DNA of 64,000 bases, taken from NCBI GenBank assembly GCA_016124495.1, contig WGNP01000003.1:310001-374000 (forward strand). Direction: 5' to 3'. A program made the position numbers and the translations under genes. The DNA comes from Hyphomonas sp. (GTDB lineage Bacteria; Pseudomonadota; Alphaproteobacteria; Caulobacterales; Hyphomonadaceae). Below are positions 33,981-44,350 of the stretch, one piece after another (position 1 is the stretch's first letter; every line of letters starts with the position of its first letter). The notes beneath the pieces are model-generated. The model saw nothing but the letters and a program-made list of their open reading frames with translations. It was not told the origin of the DNA and searched no databases.

Positions 33981-34898
33981 ATGGGCGTTCTGGACGGAAA
34001 GGTGGTGCTGGTCACCGGCGGCGGCAATGGCATCGGCAAGGAATGCGCCCTGCTGGCGGCGCGCGAAGGCGCGAAAGTCGTGGTCAACGACCTCGGCGGC
34101 AGCCTGAAGGGCGACGAGGAAGGCTCAGCCGGTCCGGCAGAGGCTGTCGCGGCAGAAATCCGCAAGGCGGGCGGTGAGGCGGTTTCCAACTCCGAGAGCG
34201 TAACGGACTATACCGCCGTGGCCGGCATGGTGACGCAGGCGCTGGACACCTATGGCCGGCTCGACGCGATCATCAACCCGGCCGGCATCCTGCGCGACGG
34301 CATGTTCCACAAGATGAGCGAGCAGGACTGGAAGGGCGTAATCGACGTTCACCTGCATGGATCCTTCAATGTGACGCGTGCAGCGATCGAGTATTTCCGC
34401 GAGAACGAGCGCGGCTCGTTCGTGCTGTTCACCTCCACGTCCGGACTGATCGGAAACATCGGCCAGGCGAACTATGCTGCCGCGAAGCTCGGCATTGCAG
34501 GCCTCAGCCGTGTGGTGGCGATGGAGGGCGCTGCGAAGAAGGTGCGCTCCAACATCATCGCGCCGTTTGCCTGGACACGGATGATCGCCTCGATCCCGGT
34601 GAAAGATGAAGCCGGCGCGCAGCGGGTCGAGCGAATGAAGAACGGCATGCGGGCCGATCAGGTGGCGCAGCTGGGTGTCGCGCTGTGCGCCGACACGGCG
34701 GCACATGTCAGTGGGCAGATCTTCGGCGTGCGCGGCAACGAGGTCATCCTGTTTGACCAGCCGCGCCCGGTGAAATCGCTGGCGCGGCTTGAGGGCTGGA
34801 CGCCCGAAACCCTGATCGGTCATTGCTTCCCGGCGATGAGCGGCAGCTTTTTCAGTCTGGGCGCGACGACGAGCGTTTTCCCGTATGATCCGGTTTAG
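33981..34898 (+). CDS. Short-chain dehydrogenase/reductase, hydroxyacyl-CoA dehydrogenase-like
   Basis: Start at MGVLDGKVVLVTGGGNGIG (33981), with AGGGAGA upstream; 305 residues. The SDR features are the TGGGNGIG nucleotide motif, NDLGG after strand 2, and the catalytic Ser-Tyr-Lys set (FTSTSGLIGNIGQANYAAAKLG). The VVVNDLGGSLKGDEEG insertion and C-terminal length resemble the (3R)-hydroxyacyl-CoA dehydrogenase domain of multifunctional beta-oxidation protein 2. The normally conserved NNAG appears as NPAG. A perfect terminator follows. Confidence 0.9.
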   Translation: MGVLDGKVVLVTGGGNGIGKECALLAAREGAKVVVNDLGGSLKGDEEGSAGPAEAVAAEIRKAGGEAVSNSESVTDYTAVAGMVTQALDTYGRLDAIINPAGILRDGMFHKMSEQDWKGVIDVHLHGSFNVTRAAIEYFRENERGSFVLFTSTSGLIGNIGQANYAAAKLGIAGLSRVVAMEGAAKKVRSNIIAPFAWTRMIASIPVKDEAGAQRVERMKNGMRADQVAQLGVALCADTAAHVSGQIFGVRGNEVILFDQPRPVKSLARLEGWTPETLIGHCFPAMSGSFFSLGATTSVFPYDPV

Positions 34899-34920
34899 GG
34901 CAGATTTGCCTTGTCTGGCG

Positions 34921-34973
34921 AAGCCCCTCACCTCCTGCAGCCGCTGGCCACGGGAAGTGAGGGGCTTTTGTTT
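34921..34973 (+). terminator. Terminator after the SDR gene
   Basis: AAGCCCCTCAC pairs perfectly with GTGAGGGGCTT across a 25-nt loop and is followed by TTGTTT. It lies 23 bp after the stop. Confidence 0.8.
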
Positions 34974-35359
34974 AGGAATCTTTCTGATTTGAATTCATGC
35001 ACGGCGTATAATTCCGTGCACTGAGATGTGGCGGAAGGATTGGGGAAGTATTTTAAGAGGGCCTGAGGGGACTGGTTTCTTATTTTCCGGGCGGGGTGGT
35101 TTTTGCAGGCGCAAGTTCGCGTGCGTACCCTCGCCGACCTGATTCAAGCTGGTTCAGGCAGTGCCTATGTGATAGCGTTTATTTCTCAGTTTTTATCAAA
35201 CTTTCTCATTTTTTCTCATGCAGTGCTGGCTTATCACCTCCTGTATTGCGGCAGCGGACATTGGTAACATGCGCAGTTAAGTCCGGGTCCCGGTCTTCAC
35301 CTGCGGCGAAACCGGGATGACGAGCTACTGCTCTTGCGCAAGTTAAGAGGGCGGCAGAC
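34974..35359. other. Gene-free stretch with inverted repeat over a TATAAT
   Basis: No convincing ORF is seen between the SDR terminator and mtgA. An inverted repeat TGCACGG-N9-CCGTGCA (34998-35020) encloses a perfect TATAAT at 35007-35012, suggesting a promoter under an operator, but no clear -35 is seen. Downstream is a T-rich tract near 35170-35220 and a CCCGGT/ACCGGG hairpin near 35289-35317. This may be an unannotated RNA gene. Confidence 0.35.
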
Positions 35360-36427
35360 CTATTCAGGCGTCAGGACCGTCGGGGCGCCTTCGTCCGCGG
35401 GCGGATCGGTGGGGGCGGGTTCGGCGGCGGGCGCTTGGATCGGAAGTTCCTCGGCGGGGACTTCAGGGACCGGTTCCGGGAGGGGTTCGGTATTGAAGGT
35501 TTCATCCGCGGAGTTGAGGATGTCGTTAAGCACATCGTTCTCGTTCAGCGCGGGTCCGGCTTCGGCTGGCGCGCCGATAGCCTCTTCGCCTTCGTCGGGC
35601 GCGTCCGGCAGGTCTTCGAAGACCGGCTCGGGGCGGGGCGCGTCGGCTTTCTCAGGCTTCGGCAAGGTCGAGCGGAAATCGTCGCCGAGGACGCAGGCGG
35701 CGTAGCCTTCATTAGCGACGACACGCATGCGCGACATGATCGAGCCGGTGCGCTTTCTCACATAGGGTCCTGGCTTGTCAGCGCTCCATTTGTTCGGGGA
35801 CGGAAGGACGGCAGCGAGGCGGGCGGCCTCAAGCTTCGAGAGATCAGCGGCGGACTTGCCGAACCTGGCCTGGGCGGCAGCTTCGGCGCCAAACAGGCCG
35901 TCGCCCCATTCAGCAACGTTGAGATAGACTTCCATGATGCGGCGCTTGCCCCAGACGGCTTCGATGACATAGGTCATCCAGGCTTCGCCGGCCTTGCGGG
36001 GCATGCCGCCGCCATTCCAGAAGAAGACATTCTTGGCCGTCTGCTGGCTGATGGTCGAGCCGCCGCGGCGTTTCTTGCCGTCATGCTTCTTGTTGTACTC
36101 GCGGGCTTTCTCGATGGCGTCCCAGTCGATGCCGCCATGTTCGCAGAACTTCGCATCTTCGGACGCGATGACGGCGAGGACGAGATTAGGCGAGATGCTG
36201 TCGAGGCTGGTCCAGTCGCGCCGGACGTCTTCGCCCTGCATTCCTCGCTGGGTCATCAGGATGGTGCCAGGCGCGGGCAGGACCCTCAGGACAAGGGCGT
36301 AGAGATGGAAGAGCAGGAATATGGCGATGCCGGCCTGCACGATCCGCACGAGGACGTGGCGCCAGAGGGGCACATTGCGCTTCGGCTTTTGCGGCGGACG
36401 GGTGGTGTTGGCCGTATCGTCGTTCAT
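35360..36427 (-). CDS. mtgA: Monofunctional peptidoglycan glycosyltransferase
   Basis: Start at [12 protein letters not shown] (36427), whose ATG overlaps the queG stop (ATGA); 355 residues. A single N-terminal membrane helix ([22 protein letters not shown]) is followed by the GT51 domain: [18 protein letters not shown] with the catalytic Glu and [13 protein letters not shown]. It polymerises lipid II glycan strands at the inner membrane. Unusually for MtgA it continues for about 100 residues past the domain in a Pro/Ala/Glu-rich, acidic and probably disordered tail ([19 protein letters not shown] onwards). Confidence 0.92.
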   Translation of the reverse strand: MNDDTANTTRPPQKPKRNVPLWRHVLVRIVQAGIAIFLLFHLYALVLRVLPAPGTILMTQRGMQGEDVRRDWTSLDSISPNLVLAVIASEDAKFCEHGGIDWDAIEKAREYNKKHDGKKRRGGSTISQQTAKNVFFWNGGGMPRKAGEAWMTYVIEAVWGKRRIMEVYLNVAEWGDGLFGAEAAAQARFGKSAADLSKLEAARLAAVLPSPNKWSADKPGPYVRKRTGSIMSRMRVVANEGYAACVLGDDFRSTLPKPEKADAPRPEPVFEDLPDAPDEGEEAIGAPAEAGPALNENDVLNDILNSADETFNTEPLPEPVPEVPAEELPIQAPAAEPAPTDPPADEGAPTVLTPE

Positions 36428-37548
36428 GCCCCGAGATCCCATTCTTCGATGACCTTGCTATCATGTTCGCTGGCTCGGCGCTGCGCCTTTTCCCCGGTAA
36501 AGCGGGCGGGATCAAGGCGGGCGAGTGCCCAGACGGCCGCGCCGCGCACGAGGGGCGAGGCATCGTCCAGCAAGAGCAGCACGCTGGCTGTGAGCCGCGC
36601 GCTGCCGGAATTGCCGATGGCGACGGCGACGTTGCGCACGAACCGGTCCCGGCCGGAGCGCTTGACCGAGGAGCCGGAGAAGATTTCGCGAAACGCCGCG
36701 TCATCGAGGGCGGCGAGTTCGTCGAGGCCCGGTGTTTTCAGCTCCGCCCGGGCGAACAGGGCGGCCTCCGAGGCGCTCGCGGCGAACTTGTTCCAGGGGC
36801 AGGCCGCCAGACAATCGTCGCAGCCATAGATGCGGTTGCCCATCGCGGCGCGGAATTCGCGGGGGATGGGGCCGGCGTGTTCGATCGTGAGGTAGGAGAT
36901 GCAGCGGCGGGCATCCAGCTGGTAGGGCGCAGGGAACGCAGCGGTGGGGCAGATGTCGAGGCAAGCGCGGCAGGAGCCGCAATGGTCGGATTCGGGCGCG
37001 TCCGGCGCGAGGGCGGCGCTGGTAAGGACCACGCCGAGGAAGAACCAGGAGCCGAGATCGCGGCTGACGAGGTTGGTATGCTTGCCCTGCCAGCCCAGGC
37101 CAGCCTTCTGGGCGAGCGGCTTCTCCATCAGGGGGGCGGTGTCGACGAAGACTTTCACCTCGGCGCCGGTCAGCCGGGCAACCTCCCCCGCGAGCAGCTT
37201 GAGGCGGGACTTGATCAGGTCGTGATAGTCCCTGCCCCGCGCATAGACGGATATGTTGCCGGTCTCGCGCTCGGCGAGCGTGTCGAGCGGGTTGTGATCG
37301 GGTCCGTAGTTCATAGCGACGACGAGGGCGGAGCGGGCCTCAGGCCACATCGCGGTGGGGGCGCTGCGGCGGGCAAGGGTATCCTCCATCCAGCGCATCC
37401 CGCCGTGGCGGCCCTCGGCGACGAAGGCGGCGAGGCGGGCGCCGGCCTCCCAGGCCTCGTCGGCGCGGGTGATGCCGGCGGCGTCGAAGCCCAGCGAGCG
37501 GGCGGCGGCTTTCAGCGTATCTTCGAGGGAGGCAGGCGTGCCGGTCAT
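36424..37548 (-). CDS. queG: Epoxyqueuosine reductase
   Basis: This 374-residue protein is a full-length QueG, which reduces epoxyqueuosine to queuosine in tRNA with a cobalamin and two [4Fe-4S] clusters. The ferredoxin-like Cys sets are visible as [16 protein letters not shown] and [13 protein letters not shown]. The N-terminal cobalamin-binding region is intact ([31 protein letters not shown]). A HEAT-like C-terminal part is short. Its TGA overlaps the mtgA ATG, so the two are translationally coupled on the minus strand. Confidence 0.95.
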   Translation of the reverse strand: MTGTPASLEDTLKAAARSLGFDAAGITRADEAWEAGARLAAFVAEGRHGGMRWMEDTLARRSAPTAMWPEARSALVVAMNYGPDHNPLDTLAERETGNISVYARGRDYHDLIKSRLKLLAGEVARLTGAEVKVFVDTAPLMEKPLAQKAGLGWQGKHTNLVSRDLGSWFFLGVVLTSAALAPDAPESDHCGSCRACLDICPTAAFPAPYQLDARRCISYLTIEHAGPIPREFRAAMGNRIYGCDDCLAACPWNKFAASASEAALFARAELKTPGLDELAALDDAAFREIFSGSSVKRSGRDRFVRNVAVAIGNSGSARLTASVLLLLDDASPLVRGAAVWALARLDPARFTGEKAQRRASEHDSKVIEEWDLGA

Positions 37549-37604
37549 GGCGTGCTGGGTAGCAGCCTTCGGGGCGGCAGGGAATCGCGCGTGGGCGGCG
37601 CGCG

Positions 37605-38063
37605 TCAGTTCGGGAGCTGGCAGGCGGTTTTCAGGGCGGCGACCGCTTGGGTGTACTGGCGGGCAAGGGCCATAGTACCAAAGGGGACGACATGCTTGCT
37701 GATGGGGTCGGCGGCGGTGCTGAGCGCGCCCTTGCGCATGCAGGCCGAGCCGTCAAGGCAGGTGAGGCGGACGAATGCTGTGCCCTCATCCGTCTCCTCG
37801 GCTCCGTGTTCGATGACTTCGGCGAGCGGCATTTCCCAGAGGCCCCAGGCAGCGTTGCGTCCGTGAGTATGGACAAGGGTGTCGCAGTCGCCCCACACCT
37901 GGTGGTAGGCGAAGAGGGCCTCGCCCGTGCTCCACCAGCGGAACGAGGGGGGCGGCTGGGGCGCGGCCGCTTCAGTGGCCGGCAGCGGCGCTGGCAGCGC
38001 GGCGGGTGTAGCCGCGCAGGCGGTGGCCGCCAGCGCCAGAAGCACCGTAATCAGGTTTCGCAT
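37605..38063 (-). CDS. Hypothetical lipoprotein
   Basis: This 152-residue protein begins [20 protein letters not shown], a lipoprotein signal with a lipobox-like LAATAC. A Pro/Ala linker follows, then a domain of about 110 residues with three Cys ([19 protein letters not shown]) and Trp pairs. I recognise no family. It lies 56 bp upstream of queG on the same strand and 64 bp downstream of the gdh stop, so it could be part of either transcript. Confidence 0.7.
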   Translation of the reverse strand: MRNLITVLLALAATACAATPAALPAPLPATEAAAPQPPPSFRWWSTGEALFAYHQVWGDCDTLVHTHGRNAAWGLWEMPLAEVIEHGAEETDEGTAFVRLTCLDGSACMRKGALSTAADPISKHVVPFGTMALARQYTQAVAALKTACQLPN

Positions 38064-38127
38064 GTCATCCCTCCACTGTTTGCGGGCGAGACAAGCCGCC
38101 CGGCCCTGAACCTATCGTGAATACGCC

Positions 38128-41100
38128 TCAGCGGCCCATGAACTGGCGGACAGCATCGGTCGACAGGGCGAACTTGGCGAAGGACCAGGCGCGGTCTTTT
38201 CCAAGGGCCGTCAGTGTGCTGATCAGCTGTCGGCGGGCGTCACCGCGGGCCTCGAGCCAGGCGTCGGCGCCGCCGGAGCGGAGCGCCTCGTCTGTAGCGG
38301 AGGCCTGCAGGCGGACGAGTTCGGAGATCAGGCGGCGGCCGGCGACGCGGTCCCAGTAGGGGGCCTTGATCAGGCCTTCCCGGGCGGACGCGCGCAACCG
38401 GTCGAGCCGCAAGGCATCGCCGATGGCGTAGAAGGCGGCAGCGGTTTCCGGCACCTTCTTTTTTGCCCGCTGCGAGACCGCGACGATGTCGAGTCCCTGC
38501 GCAAAGTAGCTCATCGCGGCGGCCCAATGGGCGAGCGCTTCGGGGGCGCCGCGCTTGATGAAGGCGCGGGCATCGCGCTGGATCCGCGAGGCCGGGAAGT
38601 CCGTCTGGACATCGGCGAGCGCCATTTTGAGTTCGTTGAGCGGCGCGTGGGTCTGCTTGACGGCGTCGCCGATAGGCATGCCGGCGGTGGCGCGGATGAA
38701 CCAGGCGGCGGCCTCGCTGGCGGCGTGGACGGCTTCCTGCTGAAGCTGCGTCTGCAGATCGGCGGCGACGCGTGTGTCGAGGGCGAAGACTTCGCGGCGG
38801 AAGCCGGCAAGGTCGAGCACTTCGCGGGCGGCCTCCAGCGCGCGGACAGCTTCGGCTGGTTCAGCACCGGTCAGTTCGCGCAGGCGCAGCAGCGCGGCCG
38901 GGCCGCAGAAATCCAGCGTGCGGTTGGCGATGACGGTGGCGATAATCTCACGGCGGAGGCGGTGGCCTTTCATCGCCTTTTCGAAACCGTCGATAGGCGA
39001 CGGGAAATAGGCCTTCAGCACCGGCGCGAACCAGGGATCGTCCGGCAGGTCCGAGGCGACGAGATCGTCGAACAGGACGATTTTCGACCAGGCGAGCAGC
39101 ACGGCAAATTCAGGCCGTGTGAGAGGCTGGCCAGCGTCCTTGCGGGTCTGCATGGCCGTGGTCGACGGCAGGCCTTCGAGGGCGCGGTTCAGAACGCCGC
39201 GCTGCTCGAGATAGAGCATCACGCGCTCCAGCGCGTCATGGTCTTCGGCGGCGGTGGAGGCGGCGAGCGTGATGGCGTTCGACTGGTCGTAATTGTGCGC
39301 GAGAACGTGGGCCGCGACATCTTCGGTCATCGAGGCGAGAAGTTCGTTGCGGGCAGCCTCCTTCAGGTCGCCGAGGCGGATGGCTTCGGCGGCGAGGATC
39401 TTGATGTTCACTTCGTGGTCGGACGAATCGACGCCCGCCGAGTTGTCGATGGCATCGGTATTGAGGCGTCCGCCGGCGAGGGCGAATTCGATACGGCCGG
39501 CCTGCGTCATACCGAGGTTGGCGCCCTCGCCGATCACCTTGGCTTTGAGGTCGCGGCCATTGACACGGATGGCATCGTTGGCGCGGTCGCCGACATCGGC
39601 GTGGGATTCGGCCGCTGACTTCACATAGGTACCGATACCGCCGAACCAGAGGAGGTCAGCTTCGGCTTTCAGGAGGGCGTGCAGGAGTTCGTCCGGCGTG
39701 ACCGCGTCCTTGGCCAGGCCGGTGAGAGCTTTCACTTCCGCCGAGAGGGGGATCGACTTGGCGGCGCGTTCGAAGACGCCCCCGCCTTGCGAGATGAGCC
39801 TGGCATCGTAGTCCGCCCAGGTGGAGCGCGGCAGGGCGAACATGCGGGCGCGCTCGGCCAGGCTTGCGGCAGAATTGCCCGGGCTCGGATCAATAAAGAT
39901 GTGCATGTGGTTGAAGGCCGCAACGAGACGGATCTCGGGCGAGAGGAGCATGCCGTTGCCGAAGACATCGCCCGACATGTCGCCGACGCCGATAACAGTG
40001 AAGGGCTGTTTCTGGATGTCCTTGCCCATTTCGCGGAAGTGGCGCTTGACCGCTTCCCAGGCGCCGCGGGCGGTGATGCCCATCTTCTTGTGGTCATACC
40101 CGGCTGAGCCGCCGGAGGCGAAGGCATCGCCCAGCCAGTGGCCCTTCTCGAGGCTGATGGCGTTGGCGGTGTCGGAGAAGGTGGCAGTGCCCTTGTCGGC
40201 GGCGACCACAAGATAGGGATCCTCCCCATCCCAGACCACGGTTTGCGGCGGGGGCACGATCTTGCCCTTAACCAGGTTGTCGGTGAGGCCCAGCAGCGCG
40301 GTGATGAATTCCCTGTAGGCGTCGCGGCCGCTTTCGAACCAGGCGGGATCGTTCCGCGGCGGGAGCTGTTTCGGGTAGAAGCCGCCCTTCGAACCGACAG
40401 GCACGATGACGGCGTTCTTGACCTGCTGGGCCTTCACGAGGCCGAGGACTTCGGTGCGGTAATCCGACGGGCGGTCCGACCAGCGCAGGCCGCCGCGCGC
40501 GACCGGGCCGAAGCGGAGGTGAACGCCTTCGACTTTCGGACTGGAAGTGAAGATTTCGCGGAAGGGTTTCGGCTCCGGTAGGTCGGCGAGTTCGCGGCTG
40601 GCGACCTTGAAGCTGATCCAGGACCGCTCGGCGTCGTCTTCGCCGGTCTGGTAGAAGCTGGTGCGCTGCAGGGCGCGCACGAGATGGAACAGGCGGCGCA
40701 GGACGAGATCGTCGGTGAGGCTCGCGACGGCTTTCATCGCGTCCTCGAACTTCGCTTCGATTTCGGCGCCGGCCTTGGTGCGGGCGTCAAGGGATTTGTG
40801 CGCCTGCGGATCAAATCGGGCGGTGAACAGGTCAAGGATCAGGCGTGTGACGGCCGGATAGCGCGCGACAGCGGCTTCCTGGACGTCCTGCGGCTGGTCG
40901 AGGCCGCTCTGGCGGCGGTAGGCGGCAAGTGCGCGGATCAGCGCCGCCTCGCGCCAGGTGGCGCCGGCGGTGAGCACGAGACGGTTGAACCTGTCATTGT
41001 CGGCTTTGCCGCTCCAGACGGCGATGAAGGCGTCTTCCAGCGCGCGGGCGAGACTGATCAGCGCCAGCGGCTTGCCGTCCGCCGATTCCATGGCAAGGGA

Positions 41101-42849
41101 GTGGACCCAGTAGACGTCCGGCGCATCAGCGACCGGCTTGAACGGCGGGCGGACGGGGTAGCCGGTTTCGAAGTGCACGAAGAGACCCAGGTTCTCGAAC
41201 ACCGGTACGCAGCGCGAAAGCGCAATGGCGCCGTCGCGCGCGAAGATCTTGACACGGACTTTCGAGGCCTCGTCGGTGTCGTAGCGATAGGCCCGCGCGA
41301 CCATAGGGCGGCCGGCGCTGAGAGCAGCCATGCTGGTGACGTCGCGCAGGGCTTCGTCCGGCGTGAAGGCTTCGCGGTAGGCGGCGTTGAAGGCGCCGAT
41401 GAAGGCGCGGGCCCCTTCCCGGTCGCCGCCGGTGAGATCGGAACTCATGAGCAGGTCGCGAAATCCCTGGTCCCAGGTGCGGGCCAGCGCGATGATCTTG
41501 TTTTCGATCTCGGCCGCGTCCGGCTCCGGATGGCCGGGCGAAAGGCCGATCTCGAAGTGAACCCGCGCCATAGGTCCGGAGTCGAAGTACGGCTGGAAAG
41601 AGCGCAGCTCGCCCTGGTAGGCTTCGGTGAGTACGGCGCCGATGCGCTGGCGCAATGCGGTGTCATAGGATTCGCGTGGGACGAAGACGAGCGCGGTGAC
41701 GAACCGGTCGAACTCGTCGCGGCGTAGGAAGACTTTCGTCCGGGGACGGCCGATCAGGTGCAGCGCGCCCATAATCATCGGGCCGAGCAGCGTGGAGCGC
41801 GTCTGGAAAATCTCGTCGCGCGGCCAGGTCTCGATCAGGTTGGCGAGCGCCTTCTCCGTATGCCCGCCAGGGGCAGCGCCGGAGGCGGCCATGATCTTCT
41901 GGACGCGGCGGCGCATGAAGGGGATCGAGCGCGCGGTCTCGTCATAGGCTTCGGCTGTGAACAGGCCGAGGAAGCGGACTTCGCCGTTCACGCGGCCGTG
42001 CGCGTCGTATTTCTTGATGCCGATATAGTCGCACGGCACGCGGCGGTGCACGCGGCTCGGCAGGGTCGACTTGGCGATAATCAGCGGCGCGGGCTGGGCC
42101 AGGAACTCGCCGACTTCCTGGGTCAGCACGAGCGGCTCGCTGTCTGGTGAGAGGACGTTGAGTTTCTCGTCGCGCAGGATGCCGAGGTTGGAGCCGTCGA
42201 TCATCAGGGGCTCAACCGGCAGCACGCGGCCGGACTCGTCCGTATCGAAATCATATTCGCGGCTGCCGAGGAACACGTAGTGCTCCTTCAGCAGCCATTC
42301 GAGAAAGGCCACGGCTTCGTCGCGCTCGACTGGCGAGATGTGCTGCAGGCCGGAGAGACGTTTCATCTCGGCGCGCATCCGGGCCTGCATGGCGCGGTGA
42401 TCGGAGACGGCGCGCTGGACATCGGCGAGCGTGCTGCGGGCGCCGGCCTCGAGGAGGCTCGCCTCGCCGGGCGTCAGGAGCGACGTGTGTATCTGGATGA
42501 CGGAGATCATCCGCCCGTCGGCGAGAGTGACGACCGGGTGGAAGAGCGCCTTCACTTCATGGCCCTGCGCGGCGCATTCGTTGAGAAGCGAATCGACGAG
42601 GAAGGGCATGTCGGGACCTGCGGCCTCGAGCACGGCGCGGGCGAGGGGGCCTTTGGCGCCGTCTGCGCGCGCGATCACACGGACGGCCTGCGCGCCGGCC
42701 GGCACTTGCGCCGCCCAGGCCCATAGCTGTTGGCCGAGCTGCTTGATGTCGGCCTCAGTGAGACCGGTAAGGTCTTGGCCGGCGGCTTCCTGCAGGAACT
42801 GTTCAAGAACCTGGCCCTCAGGCCCGGTAGCAGCGGCGGAACGGGTCAT
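38128..42849 (-). CDS. NAD-specific glutamate dehydrogenase, large (about 180 kDa) type
   Basis: At 1573 residues this is the long bacterial NAD-GDH, oxidatively deaminating glutamate to 2-oxoglutarate and ammonium. The N-terminal half is regulatory (ACT-like folds) and the catalytic core lies in the middle, recognisable by RFGPVARGGLRWSDRPSDYRTEVLGLVKAQQVKNAVIVPVGSKGGF. The NAD-binding part follows (GVGDMSGDVFGNGML, EGANLGMTQAGRIEFAL). The C-terminal helical region runs to FMGR. It stands alone, with 390 bp of upstream DNA. Amino-acid catabolism is its usual role. Confidence 0.96.
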   Translation of the reverse strand: MTRSAAATGPEGQVLEQFLQEAAGQDLTGLTEADIKQLGQQLWAWAAQVPAGAQAVRVIARADGAKGPLARAVLEAAGPDMPFLVDSLLNECAAQGHEVKALFHPVVTLADGRMISVIQIHTSLLTPGEASLLEAGARSTLADVQRAVSDHRAMQARMRAEMKRLSGLQHISPVERDEAVAFLEWLLKEHYVFLGSREYDFDTDESGRVLPVEPLMIDGSNLGILRDEKLNVLSPDSEPLVLTQEVGEFLAQPAPLIIAKSTLPSRVHRRVPCDYIGIKKYDAHGRVNGEVRFLGLFTAEAYDETARSIPFMRRRVQKIMAASGAAPGGHTEKALANLIETWPRDEIFQTRSTLLGPMIMGALHLIGRPRTKVFLRRDEFDRFVTALVFVPRESYDTALRQRIGAVLTEAYQGELRSFQPYFDSGPMARVHFEIGLSPGHPEPDAAEIENKIIALARTWDQGFRDLLMSSDLTGGDREGARAFIGAFNAAYREAFTPDEALRDVTSMAALSAGRPMVARAYRYDTDEASKVRVKIFARDGAIALSRCVPVFENLGLFVHFETGYPVRPPFKPVADAPDVYWVHSLAMESADGKPLALISLARALEDAFIAVWSGKADNDRFNRLVLTAGATWREAALIRALAAYRRQSGLDQPQDVQEAAVARYPAVTRLILDLFTARFDPQAHKSLDARTKAGAEIEAKFEDAMKAVASLTDDLVLRRLFHLVRALQRTSFYQTGEDDAERSWISFKVASRELADLPEPKPFREIFTSSPKVEGVHLRFGPVARGGLRWSDRPSDYRTEVLGLVKAQQVKNAVIVPVGSKGGFYPKQLPPRNDPAWFESGRDAYREFITALLGLTDNLVKGKIVPPPQTVVWDGEDPYLVVAADKGTATFSDTANAISLEKGHWLGDAFASGGSAGYDHKKMGITARGAWEAVKRHFREMGKDIQKQPFTVIGVGDMSGDVFGNGMLLSPEIRLVAAFNHMHIFIDPSPGNSAASLAERARMFALPRSTWADYDARLISQGGGVFERAAKSIPLSAEVKALTGLAKDAVTPDELLHALLKAEADLLWFGGIGTYVKSAAESHADVGDRANDAIRVNGRDLKAKVIGEGANLGMTQAGRIEFALAGGRLNTDAIDNSAGVDSSDHEVNIKILAAEAIRLGDLKEAARNELLASMTEDVAAHVLAHNYDQSNAITLAASTAAEDHDALERVMLYLEQRGVLNRALEGLPSTTAMQTRKDAGQPLTRPEFAVLLAWSKIVLFDDLVASDLPDDPWFAPVLKAYFPSPIDGFEKAMKGHRLRREIIATVIANRTLDFCGPAALLRLRELTGAEPAEAVRALEAAREVLDLAGFRREVFALDTRVAADLQTQLQQEAVHAASEAAAWFIRATAGMPIGDAVKQTHAPLNELKMALADVQTDFPASRIQRDARAFIKRGAPEALAHWAAAMSYFAQGLDIVAVSQRAKKKVPETAAAFYAIGDALRLDRLRASAREGLIKAPYWDRVAGRRLISELVRLQASATDEALRSGGADAWLEARGDARRQLISTLTALGKDRAWSFAKFALSTDAVRQFMGR

Positions 42850-43240
42850 GGAAGCGACTCACCTTAGGGAAATGTGTTCCACCGGGTCTAACCCCGGGGC
42901 GTTAGCGCTTCAAGAATTCTGGTCGGAGGGGTGATGAAGAATCGGGCAGCCGCGGGAAACACTGCCTGCCGCTCGCGTCTGCGCAACGCTGAGGCTTTCG
43001 GGCGGAATGTCGGGGCCTGACTTAGGTGGGCCCGCCGAACGGGGACATGTCCGGCGAGCCCTTCAGAATCTTCCGCAGGCTGGGTGGGGGGACGCACGCG
43101 GAAGCCTGAATTGTAACAACTTGGTCGCTGTTACCGGATGTCAACACCGAAGTCCTGTAAAAAAGGTTAACGATTATCCATACAGAGTCAGCCCGAACCG
43201 CGACGTTCCGGAACCCTACCCCTATACGAAACCGGCAGAT
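42850..43240. other. Upstream region of the glutamate dehydrogenase gene, no gene seen
   Basis: This 391-bp stretch between the gdh start and the AI-2E family gene end contains no credible ORF. On the minus strand there is a TTGACA around 43137-43142 (TTGACATCC) but no good -10 at 16-18 bp from it. A TGGATAATCG lies farther upstream. It should hold the gdh promoter. Confidence 0.4.
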
Positions 43241-44350
43241 TCAATCAGTGTTTGCTGCAGTCGCGCCCTCAACGGGCTGCTCAGCCTTCCCCTTTGGGTT
43301 GCCGTCTGACGACAAGAGGACCGCGATCCACCTTGTATCGTCTGATTGCGCGAACAGGATCATCATCAGCACCGTCAGCGGCGCTGACAGGAACATACCG
43401 GGGATTCCCCAGAGAACGCCCCAGATGGCAAGGGCGAGGAGGACAACCAGGGCGGACAGGTTCAGCGAGTCGCCCATCATACGGGGCTGGACGAAGTTGC
43501 CAATCGAAAATTGCCAGAAACTGACGATGCCAAAGACGATTGCCGAGTACACGTAGGAATCTTGCGGCGCGGCGCCGGGCACCCAGGCGGGAACATCGGG
43601 CTGCACCAGCGCGAACAACGGAGGCACCAATGCGGCGGCAATCGAGCCGACGGTCGGAATATAGTTGAGCACGAAGATCAGGGCTGACAGGAAGAGTGCG
43701 TTCTGCACACCGAGGGCCAGCAGCGAGGCATAGCTGAGCAGCGTGATCAGAGCTGAAATCAAAGTCTGGACCCAAAGATAGCGCTCAATTCCAATGCGCG
43801 CGTCGTTGCCGATGGTGCGGACCTGTTCGCGGCGTTCGGGCACCGGGAAAATATTATCGAGCTTGTGCGCCCAGCCCGCCTGGGCGGAGAACAGGAAGGC
43901 CACGTAGATCAGGATCAGCATCAGATCGCCCGACAGGCCGCTGACCGAATTGGCGATGGTGGCGAAGAGTTGCTCGCCGCGCTCGTTGAACAGGAGCTGT
44001 GTGAGGGTTGGCGAATCGGACACGCCGAAGACGCCGTAGGCGTCGGAGATCAGGTGGTTGATCTTGGTCTCATAGTCCTCAGCATGGCGCCCGAACTCGC
44101 CGACGCCATTGGCCATCAGCGCAATGAAGCCAACAAAGCCGCCGGTCACCAGCAGGACCGCGATCAGGCGGGCGATCCGCAGGTTGATCGTCTTGGTGGC
44201 ACTGTCGATGGCGGTGGCAAAGCCTTCGATGATGAGGAACAGGAAGACGGCCATCGCGAAGGTCGCGAGAATTTCGCGGCCGAAATAGAGGACGGCGAGG
44301 ATAACGCCTGTCGCGATGATCCAGGTGCCGACCTTGGCTGAGCGGTCCAT
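43241..44350 (-). CDS. AI-2E family transporter
   Basis: The 369-residue protein has eight predicted membrane segments. It has the family pattern of an N-terminal pair (ATGVILAVLYFGREILATFAMAVFLFLIIEG), a long hydrophilic loop, and a C-terminal bundle (NALFLSALIFVLNYIPTVGSIAAALVPPLFAL, LNLSALVVLLALAIWGVLWGIPGMFLSAPLTVLMMILF). The group was named for autoinducer-2 export (TqsA), but many members move Na+/H+ or other solutes. Its ATG is at 44350 and it is divergent from the HerA-like ATPase gene. Confidence 0.93.
   Translation of the reverse strand: MDRSAKVGTWIIATGVILAVLYFGREILATFAMAVFLFLIIEGFATAIDSATKTINLRIARLIAVLLVTGGFVGFIALMANGVGEFGRHAEDYETKINHLISDAYGVFGVSDSPTLTQLLFNERGEQLFATIANSVSGLSGDLMLILIYVAFLFSAQAGWAHKLDNIFPVPERREQVRTIGNDARIGIERYLWVQTLISALITLLSYASLLALGVQNALFLSALIFVLNYIPTVGSIAAALVPPLFALVQPDVPAWVPGAAPQDSYVYSAIVFGIVSFWQFSIGNFVQPRMMGDSLNLSALVVLLALAIWGVLWGIPGMFLSAPLTVLMMILFAQSDDTRWIAVLLSSDGNPKGKAEQPVEGATAANTD

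Noticed and set aside
35096-35320. 74-aa ORF in the gene-free stretch before mtgA
   Set aside because: Low-complexity, no Shine-Dalgarno, composition unlike neighbours; left as noncoding.
35435-36829. 464-aa plus-strand ORF
   Set aside because: Antisense to mtgA and queG, both clear; composition is shadow-like.
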